A program made the translations under genes and the position numbers. From Lunularia cruciata (taxonomy: Eukaryota > Streptophyta > Marchantiopsida > Lunulariales > Lunulariaceae), in contig OX419756.1 in assembly GCA_948567375.1 (NCBI GenBank), positions 35,256,552 through 35,320,551 on the forward strand: a DNA stretch of 64,000 nucleotides, given 5' to 3'. Positions within the stretch are counted from its first letter, which is position 1. Every line of letters starts with the position of its first letter. Below are positions 1 to 12,285 of the stretch, piece by piece. Below the pieces are notes generated by a model that was given only the letters and a program-made list of their open reading frames with translations, had not been told where the DNA came from and made no database searches.

Positions 1-483
1 ATGACATTGGCTTGATCGGGGAGCATATCTGCGTAGTAGGGAAATATTGAACGTGGATGGATCTTCATGTATTATGGTACCCACATTTTTGTTTTTTTTC
101 TCATTTTTGAAGAAGTGTACAGATGAAGTTGTATTGTGCTTGTATGACATCATAAGGCAAAGAATGGTGTCTTTGGGTTGTAACCTGAGGTAAAGTGACT
201 TTGTGTTAGAGGACAAAGTACTCGGATTTGCCATGTCAGCTTGCAACCCGAAGTAAGGAGACTTTGTCTTTGGGGTGCTCAACTTGAAATGATGACAATG
301 TAACAACTTTCCTTTGGGGTTGGACATTCAAGAAGGTACTGTGCACAAAAATATCTGGCCTATGAGCAAGAGGAAATTGAAAATGACAAGAGCATAAAGG
401 AGGTGTGATTTCTTGGTAGAAACTCAAAGTGAAGAAAGACGGAGGAAGCATGCCACTATAAGATTTGGGCTAGAGACAAAGTA

Positions 484-3058
484 ATGTCAAGTAATTTTCC
501 ATTTCCGTTAAGAAGTTGTCATGTGGAAGATTGTGGGAAAGGAAGTGTAGTAGAGGACGCAAGGGTGTGTCGAGAGGAAGTCAGGGGAGTTAGTCTGGGA
601 ATCAAGCAGAAGAGTAGCCACCAACCGAGAGTGGAAGAGAGTAAGATAGGAAGTAGGAAGAAGAACTCGGAATTTATAGTGAGAAATCATGCAAGTTAGA
701 GATCAAATGTGATTGCTAGAATTGAAGTCTGAGCAGGCTTTGGATCACATTCTTGGCATGGAATTAGAACATTCACTTTCTAGGTTTCATGACTAAGATC
801 ATCAAGAGTAGATGTCTTGATGGATCCAAGGAAGAAGGGAAGAGAGGAAATCCGACTTGCTGGATAGAGTCGGATTGGAAGTTAGTACTCGGGAGAGAGG
901 CAGGTGAGGAGCACAAAGCCATGTTCTTGGGGAAAGGAGAGGTAGTAGAAGAAACCCAAGAAGTGAGAGATTCCTTCTCTTCAAAGCGCATAAAGAATGG
1001 TTACAAAGTTGAGAGTTATAAGGACCTTGTGAGGAGAGGCATCATAGAGGCAATGATGGCTATCTTCAAGCTGGAGTGGACCACTTATGTGATGAAATAT
1101 CAAGCAGTGTTCTTTCACAAGATGTTTGCAAGGGAGCCAATCAATTGGGCAAAGTGCTTTCATCAGCGTGTGAGAAAAATGATGTGGAACTTGTAGGAAA
1201 AGTCACCTCCACATTGCATGTGCCGTTTGCAACCCACTTCTACTTGGGACTGAATTTGCTGAATACGGAAAAGAATCACAAGATGGTGTCACACTTCCAC
1301 CTCAATTTAAGAAGAGATGCTAATGCAAAGGAGCAGCAATACATCTTGTAGATAAGGAGCAACAATGAGTACTATGCATAGAGAGGGTAGAGCGTGCAGA
1401 TGAAGATGAACACTCCAAAGTCAAAGAAGAGGAGTTGACAAGAAGAAGAAGAAGTAGCAGTGACGAGACCTCGAAAGACCAAGAAGGTAAACCCAAGGAA
1501 AGACTTGGTAGTAATTGGGTCATCAAGCAAAGAATCAGAAGGGGAAGCCAAAGACAAGTTAGAAGACTCAGAGAAGGAGGAAGAACTGGAATTCATGTTG
1601 CAGAGTGGTGAAGTGAGCAGCAAGAGTGAAGATGGCGTAGAGATGCAACTGGTAGCGGAGGAGGGAGAAGGAAAGATGGAAATGGAGGAAGAATGTAACC
1701 CAAGACATAAAGATGAAGTTTTAGCGTAGGAGAAGAGAGTGACTATTCAGAGAGAAGCCTGTTCCAAAAGGAAGGCAAAGTATGAAGCGGGACCAAGTAG
1801 GAGAAGAGAAGTAGAGAGTGGATGTTTGGGGAGCAAAGAATCCATCTCCATAAGGCAATTGTGGTTGAGAAGAAGAGTGTCCCGTGAAGAAGCAAAGAAG
1901 GAGGAAAGTCCACAAGCCGATGAAAAGCAAAATGAAAGAGTAGAGTATTTGCAGGAGGTTGTGTGCCTGTTGTTAACAAAGTTGGTGCAAAAGAAGAAGG
2001 AGATGCAGTCGAAGTGTCAAGAGATGAAGATTGTGTTGCAAGTGTTAGTAAAATTAGAGGAAGAGAACTTGGAGTTGAAGAAGAGTATAATCCGAGGTAG
2101 GAAGGAGAGGGAAGTACTACAAGTAGATGCAATAGTAAAAAATCAAGTAATTGAAAACTTGAAGAGAGAAGTGGGAAGTAGAGAGCAAGTAATAGAGCAA
2201 GATGTCATAGCAAGGGAGAGATAGATAGCGGAGTATGAAATCTTGGAATAGCAATTTGTTGATTCACGATTAGAAATTATTCATACTATGGCAAGAGTAG
2301 TAGAGAAGGAGCAAGAGCTTGATAGAGTGATGGAGAATGTAGAAGAGAAGAAGCAGCTCTGGCAAAGAGAGTTGACGGTGAGATATCAAGAAGAAGAGAG
2401 ATTGCGGAAGTTACTTCATAATCTGGAGGAGAAGATTGTGCAAAAAGAAAAGGAGAAGGAAATGGTCAAAGCCAAATTTGAGGCTGAACTGGCAATGTAC
2501 AGAGAAGATTGGCTAGCAGATCGAGAACGTGAGAGAAGAATGAGACTTGAGCCATTGAAGGAGATTGTCATAAAGATGAATGCAATGCTGAGTATAGAAG
2601 CCGGTGTAAGAATTGAAGAAACCAGGTTGGACGAGTTGAAGTTGTTGGCACAAGAGACAAGGAGGAGGAATGCAAAGGATAAAGACTTGAATGCCTTGCT
2701 GATTAGTCTCAAAACTTGTGTAGATAGAAAGATATTAGAAATAGAAGATAATATCACAATTAGATTAGATTTAGTAAAGTTAGAAATAGATAAACTTCAA
2801 AAGGATGTAAGGGTGAAGCCCGAAGTAGATGAGGTAGGAGTACAAATATCTTTGGAGTTACCATTGGAGATATTAGAGAAGAGTGGGTTGGGAGATAGAG
2901 ATTTAGACAGGTTACCTATGATAGGAATTGTAGAACAAGAAGGAGAAGTGTTAGAATTGGTAGAAGAACTAGTAGTTGTGGAACCCGAGGATAGAGTAGT
3001 GTGTGAAGTTACTTTGGGATTGGAAGCCGAGGAAGAAGTAGACATCATATTGGAGTAG
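484..3058 (+). pseudogene. Coiled-coil protein frame inside the A1 LTR (broken)
   Basis: A long coding trace inside the LTR, homologous over its whole length to the one in the A2 LTR (18188-20760). The parts are 484-699 (start MSSNFPFPL), 789-1196, then one frame from 1076 to 3058 broken by several stops. The longest open piece, 2288-3058, gives 256 residues rich in Glu, Lys and Leu with heptad-like spacing, which suggests a coiled coil. The middle is acidic and followed by a basic patch (SKRKAKYEAGPS). No reverse transcriptase, protease or zinc knuckle is visible. The N-terminal third faintly resembles plant transposon-associated proteins, but I cannot name a family. Function unknown. Confidence 0.6.
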
Positions 3059-3174
3059 TACAGTTTTGAGATTTGAAGAGGCAAATATGGAGAGGCGCAT
3101 TGTCATTTTGGATCTGTAGCTAGGAAGAGTTGTTAGGAAACTGTATAGTTGTTAGTAATTTTCAAGTGCTCTAC

Positions 3175-3184
3175 CTATTTGAAG
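3175..3184 (+). promoter_or_regulatory. Degenerate TATA-like box in A1 LTR
   Basis: CTATTTGAAG lies at the position of CTATTTAAG in the A2 LTR. It is downstream of the LTR reading frame, so U3 would include that frame. Confidence 0.3.
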
Positions 3185-4516
3185 GTGGCATTCGCAGTCA
3201 TATGTTATTAAGTGCTCATAATTTTTAAGAATAGATAAAGCAAAGTGCTATGAAGTAGTGCTCGTTGTTTGAGCTTAATTCTGAGTATTAACATTGTGTC
3301 AATGTTTGTGAGTGTGTGCAGAATTTTGAAGTGCAATTCAGAGTGTGTTGGATGTTAGATTCCGCAACTTGATCTTCATTCTGTGTCTTTGATCCTAAGT
3401 GAAGTGCAATCAGAGCAATGCCTTGATATATATGAAAGGAATTGTAGTGTTGGTAGTATTTTGCATTTGTGAGTACAACGCAATGTTGATGTGAAGCAAT
3501 TTTGATTGAGGAAGTTGTGCCTTCAGTGGAGGGGTGGAACACAATTTTGAGGCAAAGTCGTTTTGCAATGAAGTGCCATTTTTGGGAGAGATTGAATCAT
3601 CACAATGAAGGAAATATTTGATGGAGCTGTGATTATGTGTGACAAATTGTTGTGATGAGACTGCAAGTCAGTGCTTGTTACTCTCTTCTAGGTGTAGTTG
3701 CTACTTGAGAGATTAAAGACAAAATCAAGAAGGACTACATTGTGATAATTGACTTTGTATTTGACCAATTCTAAATCGTAACTCTACAAGAACAAACTTT
3801 ACTTACCTGATTACCACAAAAGTAATATTTGCTAGGTTGTCACATGTGTGGTGGTAGCTTGAGTGATAGGCCACATCGCTGACTCAACGAAGAATCAAGA
3901 AAGGCCCAATAAAATGAGGTCTGAGCTTACAAGGTCCAACTAATGTGAGGTTGGTTGTTGATAGCCACACTTGATCCCCAACATTGAACTCCATGTGGCT
4001 ATGGTATGCATCAACATACTACTTTTGTCAATTTTGTGCAATCTGTAATCTGTGTTTGGCGCTCTTCACACCTTGTTGGATTCTAGAAACAAATGTGTTG
4101 ACTACGTTGACCTTGGTAGCCATTGGATAGATCTTCATCAAGCTAGAAGGTGTGAAGGGATGCTCACCATACATGAAGAAGAACATAGTGACTTGGGTGG
4201 ATGCATTCATTGAATTGTTGTAAGAAAATTCCACTAATGGGAGTAGGGTGTCCCACCTTTCTTGCTCTTCTAAGGTGAAACCGCATAACATGTCTTCAAT
4301 AGTGCAATTAGTCCGCTTTATTTGTCCATTTGTTTGTGGGTGGTAAGCTGTGGACATGTCCAACTTGGTTTTGAAGAAACCAAAGAGTGTTTGCCAAAAC
4401 AAAGTAGTGAATTGAGTGCCTCTATTGGTGATGAGTACTCAAGACAAACCATGGTGAGAGAAGACTACATCTAAGTATAATTGAGCTAGTTGTGGGGCGG
4501 TCACATCCTTGGTGGT

Positions 4517-5255
4517 TGTAATACCAAGAGCTAGCCATATGATCTAGATGTAAAATTTGGTTTGGTAACATCTAGAATGATGTTATTCATGATGGTTAAA
4601 ATAAATAAGATAGAAGTATCACCAAAAGAGTACTTCTACTAATAGGGTAGAAACCAAAATAGACTTGAGAACCTTAGAACCAATAGCTAGACATATGATT
4701 TAAAGGTGAGAATTGGTTTGGTAACATCTGGAACGATGTTAGACATGATGGACTAAATAGATCAGAAAGAGGTATCACCAAAAGGGGACTTCTACTAATA
4801 GAGTAGGAATCAAAATATGCTTGAAATGTTTGAAGGCAATTTCTGAGGCCTAAACGGATGAATTAGGCCTAAAAAATGTGCAGATTCCCCCCCCCCCAAT
4901 GGAGGAAAAGTTGGCCTTCCCTCCCCCTACTTTGTCTTGTCGAGAGCTTTCCAACGGTACCTTACATGATTTTAAGATTCCTACAGGAAGATTCCCTAAA
5001 AGATTCCCTTTGGTCAAAGCTTGTTTGACCAACCAGATAGGACCTAGACCTAACATGTCACCCATCCAAGTAAGTAATCCAAGGTTGGAGCTTGCTGACA
5101 TGTCACCTATCTGTGTCCCTAATCCTATGGTGGAGCTTCCTTGGAGGAGATCCTCTTTGCCTATATAATAAAGAGAAGGTGCTCCTTTGGGGCATCGAAT
5201 GTTTGAGTGTGCAATCTATGTTTTCTCTCTCTTCTCTTGTCCTCAGAGTATTATA
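4517..5255 (+). mobile_element. Family B solo LTR inserted in B1 integrase
   Basis: A 739-bp LTR in the opposite orientation to B1. It starts TGTAATACC and ends in a mutated TATTATA (expected TATTACA). It is flanked by the 5-bp duplication GTGGT at 4512-4516 and 5256-5260. Removing the LTR and one repeat restores the integrase sequence seen in B2 near 24100. It contains a run of C residues near 4887. Confidence 0.9.
5162..5169 (+). promoter_or_regulatory. TATA box in family B LTR
   Basis: TATATAAT in the solo LTR. The same motif occurs in reverse in the B2 LTRs near 22455 and 28330. It is the likely core promoter of the family. Confidence 0.45.
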
Positions 5256-7715
5256 GTGGTAGGGCGTACATGAATCATTTTGCTGAGTTGGTCCACAAAG
5301 ACCATGATGGAGTCAAACCTTGAGGTGGTCTTGGGTAATTCATAAACAAGATCCATACTCACTTGTTCTCAACGTTGGGCAAGAGTGGGGAGAGGTTGGA
5401 GGAGCCATACAGGAGCTTGATTAGAAGCTTTGTTTTGTTGATAAAGGAGGCAGTTGTGCATGTAGTCCATCACATTGTTGCTCATCTTGGGCCAATAGTA
5501 ATGGCGTTGGACTGCATCCAAGGTCTTGTCCACTCTAACATGACCTCCAATGGCCGAATCATGACATTTTGCTAGAATGGTAGTGCATAATTCTAGGATA
5601 TTTGGGATCCATAATTTGCTATCATGAAAGGTGAGTCCTTGGGTGCTCGTGATGCCTTTGGATGATTGCACTCCTACAATCTGTAGATCAATTTTTGTAG
5701 CAGCCAGAATCTCTCGCCAAAATTCATGGTTAATCTTAACCTCTACCACCAAGTTGTTTGCCATTGGCATATGGGTGAATGCATCTGCAAGTTGCTTCTT
5801 ACCTTCCATGTAGGTGATTGTCATGTTGTAGCTTTGTTGCCACTCTGCCTATCAAATTTGGAGACAAGATAGATCCTTTTGCGTCTTGAGGTAGACTAGG
5901 GGTTTATGGTCTATCTTTACTACAAATGCCTTCTTGCCCAAATAGTGCTTCCAATGCTTGGTTGCAAGAACGATGGCCAACTCTTCTCGTTTTGTGGTGT
6001 GGTAGTTGCACTTTGCCGGTAACAACTTTCAAGAGAAATATGCAATTGGATGCCATCCATCATGCCACTCTTGTTGTAGGACTGCTCCTATTGCTATGCA
6101 TGATGCATCTATAGCCAACTTGATTGGACATTTTGGGTCATACCACTTCAAGATTGGTGCATGTAGCAAGGTGGCTTTCAATTCTTGAAAAGGCCAACTC
6201 TTGTACGGTCGCCTATGTCCACTTCTTCCCCTTGCCAAGTAGTGCCGTTAAAGGTTGTGTAACCTTGGAGAGGTCCTTGAAAAATCTATGATAGAATCCT
6301 GTCAACCCCAAGAAGCTCTTGAGTTGAGTCTGATCTTCTGAGGCACTCCATTTTTGAATGACCTCAATTTTATCCGTCAATACTTGAATGCCCTCTACAA
6401 TTACTCTATGCCCCAAGTAGTCTACTTCCAACTTGTCAAACTTGCACTTTGAGATTTTGGCATACAATTGATTCTATCTTAGAATCTAGAGGACTTCTTG
6501 TAGATGTTGTTTATGTTCCATCATTGTGCTATTGTATACTAAGATGTTGTCCAAGAAGACAATAACAGACTTATCCAAGTGTGGACAAAATATGTCATTC
6601 ATTAGACTCATGGAAGAAGTAGGTGCATTGGTGAGGCCAAAATGCATCACCACATACTCAAAGTGGCCATACTTGGTTCAAAAGGTAGTTTTGTACACAT
6701 CCTCCTTTGCAATTTGGATTTGATTGTAACCACTCTGTAAGTCCAATTTGGTGAAGTATCTTGCTACATGGAGTTGATCAAGTAGGTCATCCATGCAAGA
6801 TAAGGGGTATTTGTTCTTCACTATTTGCTACTCGAGACCCCAATAGTCAATGCACATGCGCATTGTACCATCTGTCTTTTTCACAAACAAGACAGGACCC
6901 CCATATGGTGATATATTAGGTTAGATGAACTCTTTCTATAGCATTTCCTAAATTTGAGTCTTACACTCCTTCAACTCATGAGGTGATAGGTAATATGTGG
7001 CCTTACAAGGAGGCATCTTCCTCTGGAGTGTCTCAATTTTATTATCTACTCTCCTTTTTGGTGGTAATCATGAGGGTAGATCATCGGGAAAGACAACCTA
7101 AAACTCATCTACCACATCTTTCAATTTCTAAGGAATTTGTCCATCAAGTTGTGCACTCTAGACTTCTCTTATTAGATCCATGAAACATCTATTGGTCTTA
7201 CAGATAATTGCCGTCCCTATGACATATAGAGGTAGTTCTTGCTTGTGTGATTTTTCTTTAACCCCAATGATTCACCATTGGTGAGTTCTCACTAATTTCA
7301 TCCTCCAATCTACCATAGGGTTGTAATGCTCCATCCATAGCATGCCTAAGATTGCATCATAATGAGCTAATTGTATCACTTGCCACTCAATTGTTTCATG
7401 ATATTCTCCTACAGAGAGTGTTACATGTCTAGGTAATGATTCAATCCTCTCTATTTGCCCATTAGGTAACTCTACTTCTTCACACTCATCTCTCTCTAGA
7501 TCCATTCCAAATCTTATTGCAATAGAGCAAGACAATAAATTCTCTGTTGCTCCCAAATCTATCAATACTCTAACTTGATTGCCTTCTAGGACTTTATTCA
7601 TAACAATCAATTGTGAGGTTGCCTTTTGGGACCTTTGCGCATTTGTCTTCTTCCTTCTCTTGCTTCTTTGCTTCCTTATTGAGCCAATAAGGCCGCAAGG
7701 TACATTGATTAGCAA

Positions 7716-8786
7716 TCTTTGTTTTTTGAAGTGATTTCCACCTCCTTTTCTTTAGTGTGCTCTCCATGTTGTTCAAATATTGCCTATATGAAGGCTGAGA
7801 GCCTCTAGGGAAACAAGCACAATAGTTGGTAGATATGTACCCAATACGGCCACAATTATAACAACGGTGCTATTCTCCTTGAGTTCCTCCTCCTTGTGGG
7901 ACTCCATCTCTTCATTCTTCTACTCGTCCACACTCTCCTTGAAGCGGTCTTGCTCCTTGATCTTGAAATCAAAGCTTGCCCAATTTCATTGGTACTAGTC
8001 TACCCATGTGTGGCATTTCTGCCCAATAATGTTGAGGTGGAACTACTTCGTCACTTCCACCCAAAGCTCTTGCTATTCTTTGCGCACAAGCAATGGCTTG
8101 AAATAACATGCAAGGATTTGCACCATGACTTCTTGGCAAATTCATTCCTTCAATCCTCATTTGAAATTGTCAAGAGCCTCTACTAGACTCATGTCGGTTA
8201 TTGCAACTTGTAGATCCTGAAATGCCTCCACATACTCTTGTACGCTATTCTTTTGTCTCAATCCCCATAGTTGGATTTGAGCCATTTGCATGGAATCCAC
8301 CAATTGGAAATTCTTTAGCAATCCTTCTTGCATTGCTTTCCACATGACCTCCCTTCTCTCTACCAACATGGATTGTTCCCAATTATCGTACCATATGAGG
8401 GCTTTTTTGGTCAAGTAATCACATGCAAACACGCCTACAACATGCTCCGTGATCTCTATTGAGAACAATAAAAAATATTGATTCATTCTCAAGATCCAAT
8501 TTTCCACTACTCCCATTGTACGCTACCTCTTGTAAGGCTCAATGTTGCAGGTCTTCTTCATTCGGAGTAGCAATGTGGCTTCATTGTTGATAGGGTTTGT
8601 AGGCACGGGTGCCTCTCCAAGTACCTTAGTCATAGGTATTGGGTTTTGAGATGACTCTTCTTCTTGCATTGCTTGATCATTCTTGAGGATCTACACTTGA
8701 CTTTGTAATGTCTCCATGGTCATCTTGATTCATTCATTCAACATACCCTGTATTCCTTGCACCAGCTCTTGCAATTGCGGATCCAT
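7716..8786 (-). pseudogene. B1 gag remnant
   Basis: Gag of the chromovirus B1. The start ATG at 8786 is inferred from the corresponding ATG of B2. Recognisable pieces are 8157-8516 (WILRMNQYFLLFSIEI) and 7969-8160, followed by a zinc-knuckle region near 7840-7880. Multiple stops and frameshifts are present. Gag would form the cytoplasmic particle that packages the RNA. The role is inferred from family membership and from alignment by eye with B2 and B4. Confidence 0.75.
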
Positions 8787-9385
8787 GGTTCCTACAACAC
8801 TCAATTGCTAATGTCTACTTCAATATAGAGTCAATATAATCACTGTAGAAGGCTTGTGAACTATTGGAACTACCATTGGGATTTCAAAAGCTATCACTTA
8901 TTGATAATATCCTCACCAAAATTCCTAACCACAAAATCTCTAAACATCCCTTTTGGTCTCACTACATAATGAATTTCTACTTGAGTGTTGAAAGAGAGGA
9001 TTTGGGACATTCACATCCATAAAGTCATAATAGAATGTAGATTGTCAAATCCCACTCTCTGTTGTATACCACCACAAGTAGATCATCGGGTTTGGTGAGT
9101 TCATCACCTTGTCCATGAATTCAGCTTCTAAGTGATAAACTAGCAATTCTCTCATTTTCTCACGCTAGATGTACATAACCTTGATGTGGAATAGATTCAA
9201 GAATAGAAAGCTAAGGTGTGGGAAATTGTCCTCCCAGTGCATCCATCCCATTTTCTCTCTAAAGTCCTTCCTAAGTTTAGCAATTACTCCATGTTCTCCA
9301 CCTCAAAATACTCAATTTTAGTAATTCATGTTCTTCCAACTCAATGATCTACTCTCTTGGACTAAAACACTCACTCTCATACCAT
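8787..9385 (-). other. B1 5' leader and primer binding site
   Basis: Noncoding leader between LTR and gag. The decayed primer site at 9373-9384 reads ACTCTCATACCA on the plus strand, against GCTCTGATACCA in B2, which is the complement of the tRNA-iMet 3' end. It abuts the LTR after one base. Confidence 0.6.
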
Positions 9386-10125
9386 TGTAATACTTCAAGG
9401 ACCAGAGAAGAGAGAAAACATAGATTTCACACCCAATCCTCTGATGCCCCAAAGGAGCACCTTCTCTTCATTATATAAACAAAGAGGATCTCCTCCAAGG
9501 AAGCTCCACCATAGGATTAGGCACATAGATATGTGACATGTCAGCAAGCTCCACCCTTCAATTACTTACTTGGATGGGTGACATGTTGGTCTTGGTCCTA
9601 TCTGGTTGGTCAAACCAACTTTGACTAGAGGAAATCTTTTAGGGAATCCTCTTGTAGGAATCTCAGAATCACGTAGGTGCGGTATTGTTGGAAAGCTCTT
9701 GACAAGACAAAGCAAAGGGGATGGAAGGTTTGCTGTCTCTCTTTTGGGGAGGAGTAATCTGCACATTTTTGAGGCATAATTCATATGTTTAAGCCTCCAA
9801 AATTGCCTTCAAAGAATTCAAGCATATTTTGGTTCCTACTCTATTAGTAAAAGTCTCCTTTTGGTGATACCTCTTTTTGATCTATTTAGTCCATCATGTA
9901 TAACATCCATCCAGATGTTACCAAACCAATTCTCACCTTTAAATCATATGTCTAGCTATTGGTTCTAAGGTTTCCAAGTCTATTTTGGTTTTTTCCCTTT
10001 TAGTACAAGTACTCTTTTGGTGATACTTATATCTGATCTATTTTGACCATCATGTATAATATCATTCTAGATGTTACCAAACTAAATTTCACATCTAGAT
10101 CATATGACTAGCTCTTGGTAGTACA
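9386..10125 (-). repeat. B1 5' LTR
   Basis: A 740-bp LTR ending TAGTACA, homologous to the B2 LTRs (22370-23118 and 28246-28979). It starts TGTAATACTTC on the plus strand. The following five bases are CTCTA; the matching duplication would be outside the window. Confidence 0.85.
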
Positions 10126-11328
10126 CTCTAAGCTTTGGAGTTAACCATAACTCACAAGGGATAACTCTATACTTATTTTCCCAAATGAGTTTATGTTTGA
10201 TTCATTTTAAAATTCTCTTCAAGAGCTTTTGATTAAGATCTTAGTTGTAGAATTTGAAGCTTTGTGGTGAAGGTGGTGAGATTTTCAATTTTGTGTGATC
10301 TCAAAGTCTCTTATGTTAGAAAATTTAAATTTGAAAGCTTGTAACTTTTGATCTATATGTCCAAATGAGTAGATCTTTGATTCAATAGAACTAGAATATT
10401 TAGAAATATTGCTTCATGCAAAGATTATAGACTTTCATTCAATGTAATAGAAACCATGGGAACTTGAAATCTGTAAAATTCTACTTAATTTTGCAAACCA
10501 AGTTCTCGTAGCTCTCCTTGAATTTATAAATCTTGAGTGAAGGTAGTGGATATATTTTTTAGAGTAGTTATTTGGAGCTTCTAGAATGGAGGCTTCCAAG
10601 ATGGTTCAAGACATTGATGATATAGCCCCAAAGTAACAACTTGTCAAAATTTATAGAAAATCAAATGACTTCCACAAGGAGCTCAAGAGCTTCTTTGCCA
10701 CTATGTCTCAATGCATGACCACTCTTATAGCTGATCCAGAAACTTCAAGAGCAAAGGTCATGACTATGAAAGAGTACTTGAATCTAGTCACCCAAGATAT
10801 CCAAGAACCCAAGAAGAGCACCAATTTGTTATTAGACTCCACTAAGGGGATGGTGGATGCTATAGAGAAGGTGGATGCTATCGAGAAGGTTGCTCCTTGG
10901 GGAGCACAAGCCACAAACATTGCTTCATAAAATAGAGGACTCCAAAGAGATTTTTGAGACATGAGAGGTCAAGATAAAATCATATGTTGAAGCTACTAAG
11001 GTGGCTAAAATTTTTTATTTGCAAGACCATGAGGTTGAGAAGGAAAACCAAGTTGTTAGGATGAAGAACTTGAGAATTCAAGTCTGGTATAGATAGATAA
11101 GGAGGATACCAAGGCTATAGTGGGTGAGGTGAGTTCATTGTTGATTCTTTGAGAGTCTATTGTCATGAGATTGTGCAAGCTTATAGGCTGGGGCAACCAA
11201 GTTCACAACCAAGAAGTATTATAGTGAAGGTTTTATCACAAACTCAAAGAGACTGAATGATAGCACATAAGGCTATACTCAAGGGGAGACATATCTGATT
11301 GGACCCCAATCTCACCCCTTGTTAATTT
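10126..11328 (+). other. Unidentified remnant with a weak coding trace
   Basis: This is the sequence into which B1 inserted. A coding trace begins at an ATG near 10585 (MEASKMVQDIDDI) and includes an open stretch at 10703-10930. That stretch holds two copies of a short motif (VDAIEK) and looks helical. It breaks down after 10930. A purine tract followed by TGATTGG at about 11281-11301 resembles a polypurine tract next to an LTR start, so this could be the 3' end of an unrelated element. I do not recognise the protein. Confidence 0.3.
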
Positions 11329-11382
11329 TGTCATGCCATTTGTAGTGTTGCATCTAGATTGCTTGGACACTAGAGTTGCAGT
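11329..11382 (+). repeat. 54-bp segment shared with D2 (inverted)
   Basis: Nearly identical to the reverse complement of 59689-59743. It is probably LTR or untranslated sequence of family D and ties the two D copies together outside their coding parts. Confidence 0.6.
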
Positions 11383-11621
11383 GATAGTACTTAGAGTTAT
11401 TTTAGTAGTTTCCCAAATACTACTTTCTGATGGTCATATTTTGTGTTTGGAGTATTGACTTCACAGTGGAGCCCACCGTCACTTTGCACTATTTGCACCA
11501 TCAAGTGTGCCGTCAGTAGGACCATTAGGGTTTTAGACCTAGCTCAAGTCCATGGGTATACTTTTGAAGTGCAGCTCTAGAGAACTCACTTCTCTGATGT
11601 TGAGCCTTCGAGTTCCTGGCG

Positions 11622-11661
11622 ATAGTGGACAAAGGCCGTTCCATAGTGGACAAAGGCCGGC
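11622..11661 (+). repeat. Short direct repeat
   Basis: Two copies of ATAGTGGACAAAGGCCG, separated by four bases, in the putative LTR or leader of D1. Confidence 0.7.
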
Positions 11662-12285
11662 GAGCGTCACTTGGATTCTCTTAGCTAGAGTGGGTGTGGC
11701 TTGACTGTAATCAATATCTAGTTGTTGGCAGTTTATAGAGTGATAGATCAATTATTGAGAATCTGATTACATCAAAGAAGTGAGCTTAGGGGTAAATCAG
11801 GTGTATGAACTTTGAGTGTTAGTGGTATCTCCAAGCTCAATGGATCATTAGTAGCTCAATTGAAGTTCAATTTTTCCCTAGTGTGCAAAAGCTTGTTGCT
11901 TGATGGAGATTTGGCAATAAGGCAGACGGTGTGCGGAAGCATTGGCCAATTTTTTAGCACAAAAGGAGCAAATTTTGAGCAATGGTTGTGAATTTGAGCT
12001 CAAGAGGTGAAAGCAAGACCAATTTGTTGCAAGTTGGGCTCAGAAAGTCAAATTGAAGGTGGAGTTGTGAAGCTATTCTTGTGAATTTGTGATTTGGAGA
12101 AACTCATGTTTTCAATTTGGCTCAAGTGAAGAGTTAGTAGGGGATTTGGCGGTCAGCCAACTTTAGGGTTTATATCAAATTTTACGTTAGATTTTGGCCA
12201 GATTTGGAGGACTTTCACAAGTTTGGAGGAGTTTTGCCAGATTTTGGAGGAGGTTCAAAGTGGCCAGATTTGGAGGAGTTTTGCT

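Larger units (their letters stand above)
75..3844 (+). mobile_element. A1: solo LTR (about 3.77 kb) of the Tat-like family A
   Basis: This block matches the 5' LTR of A2 (17777-21554) along its whole length and stands alone. The B1 sequence stops at its left edge and resumes at its right edge: bases up to about 70 and from about 3842 join into the sequence seen uninterrupted in B2 near 23440. A short duplication (CATGT) sits at both junctions. The start is degenerate (TGGTACCC where A2 has TGAAGCCC) and the end is TTGTCACA. A standalone LTR is the usual product of recombination between the two LTRs of a full element. The exact terminal bases are uncertain by a few positions. Confidence 0.75.
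4028..7715 (-). pseudogene. B1 pol remnant (protease, RT, RNase H, integrase)
   Basis: Read right to left. The protease is near 7272-7600, with the catalytic triplet as Asp-Leu-Gly in place of Asp-Ser-Gly. Reverse transcriptase is at about 6470-7000, with the active site changed to FLDN. The end of RT is at 6213-6467 and RNase H at 6029-6238. The integrase zinc finger is at 5369-5824 (HDSAIGGH, then a Cys pair partly lost as CLLYQQ), and the integrase core and C-terminal part are at 4028-4402. The integrase is split by the solo LTR at 4517-5255. Many stops are present. The products would have been the usual replication and integration enzymes. Nothing here could be functional. Confidence 0.85.
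1..10125 (-). mobile_element. B1: decayed Ty3/gypsy chromovirus, left end outside window
   Basis: Minus-strand gypsy element of the same family as the B2 copy. From right to left it shows the 5' LTR, primer site, leader, gag, protease, reverse transcriptase, RNase H, integrase and the start of the chromodomain region. The 3' LTR lies left of the window. Two insertions interrupt it: the A1 solo LTR at 75-3844, between the end of integrase and the chromodomain, and a solo LTR of its own family at 4517-5255, inside integrase. Every domain carries stops or frameshifts, so this copy is dead and clearly older than family C. Family assignment rests on reading it side by side with B2. Confidence 0.9.

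Noticed and set aside
10703-10930. Independent small gene with a repeated VDAIEK motif
   Set aside because: The frame collapses just after 10930 and no homolog is recognised; listed only as a weak coding trace.
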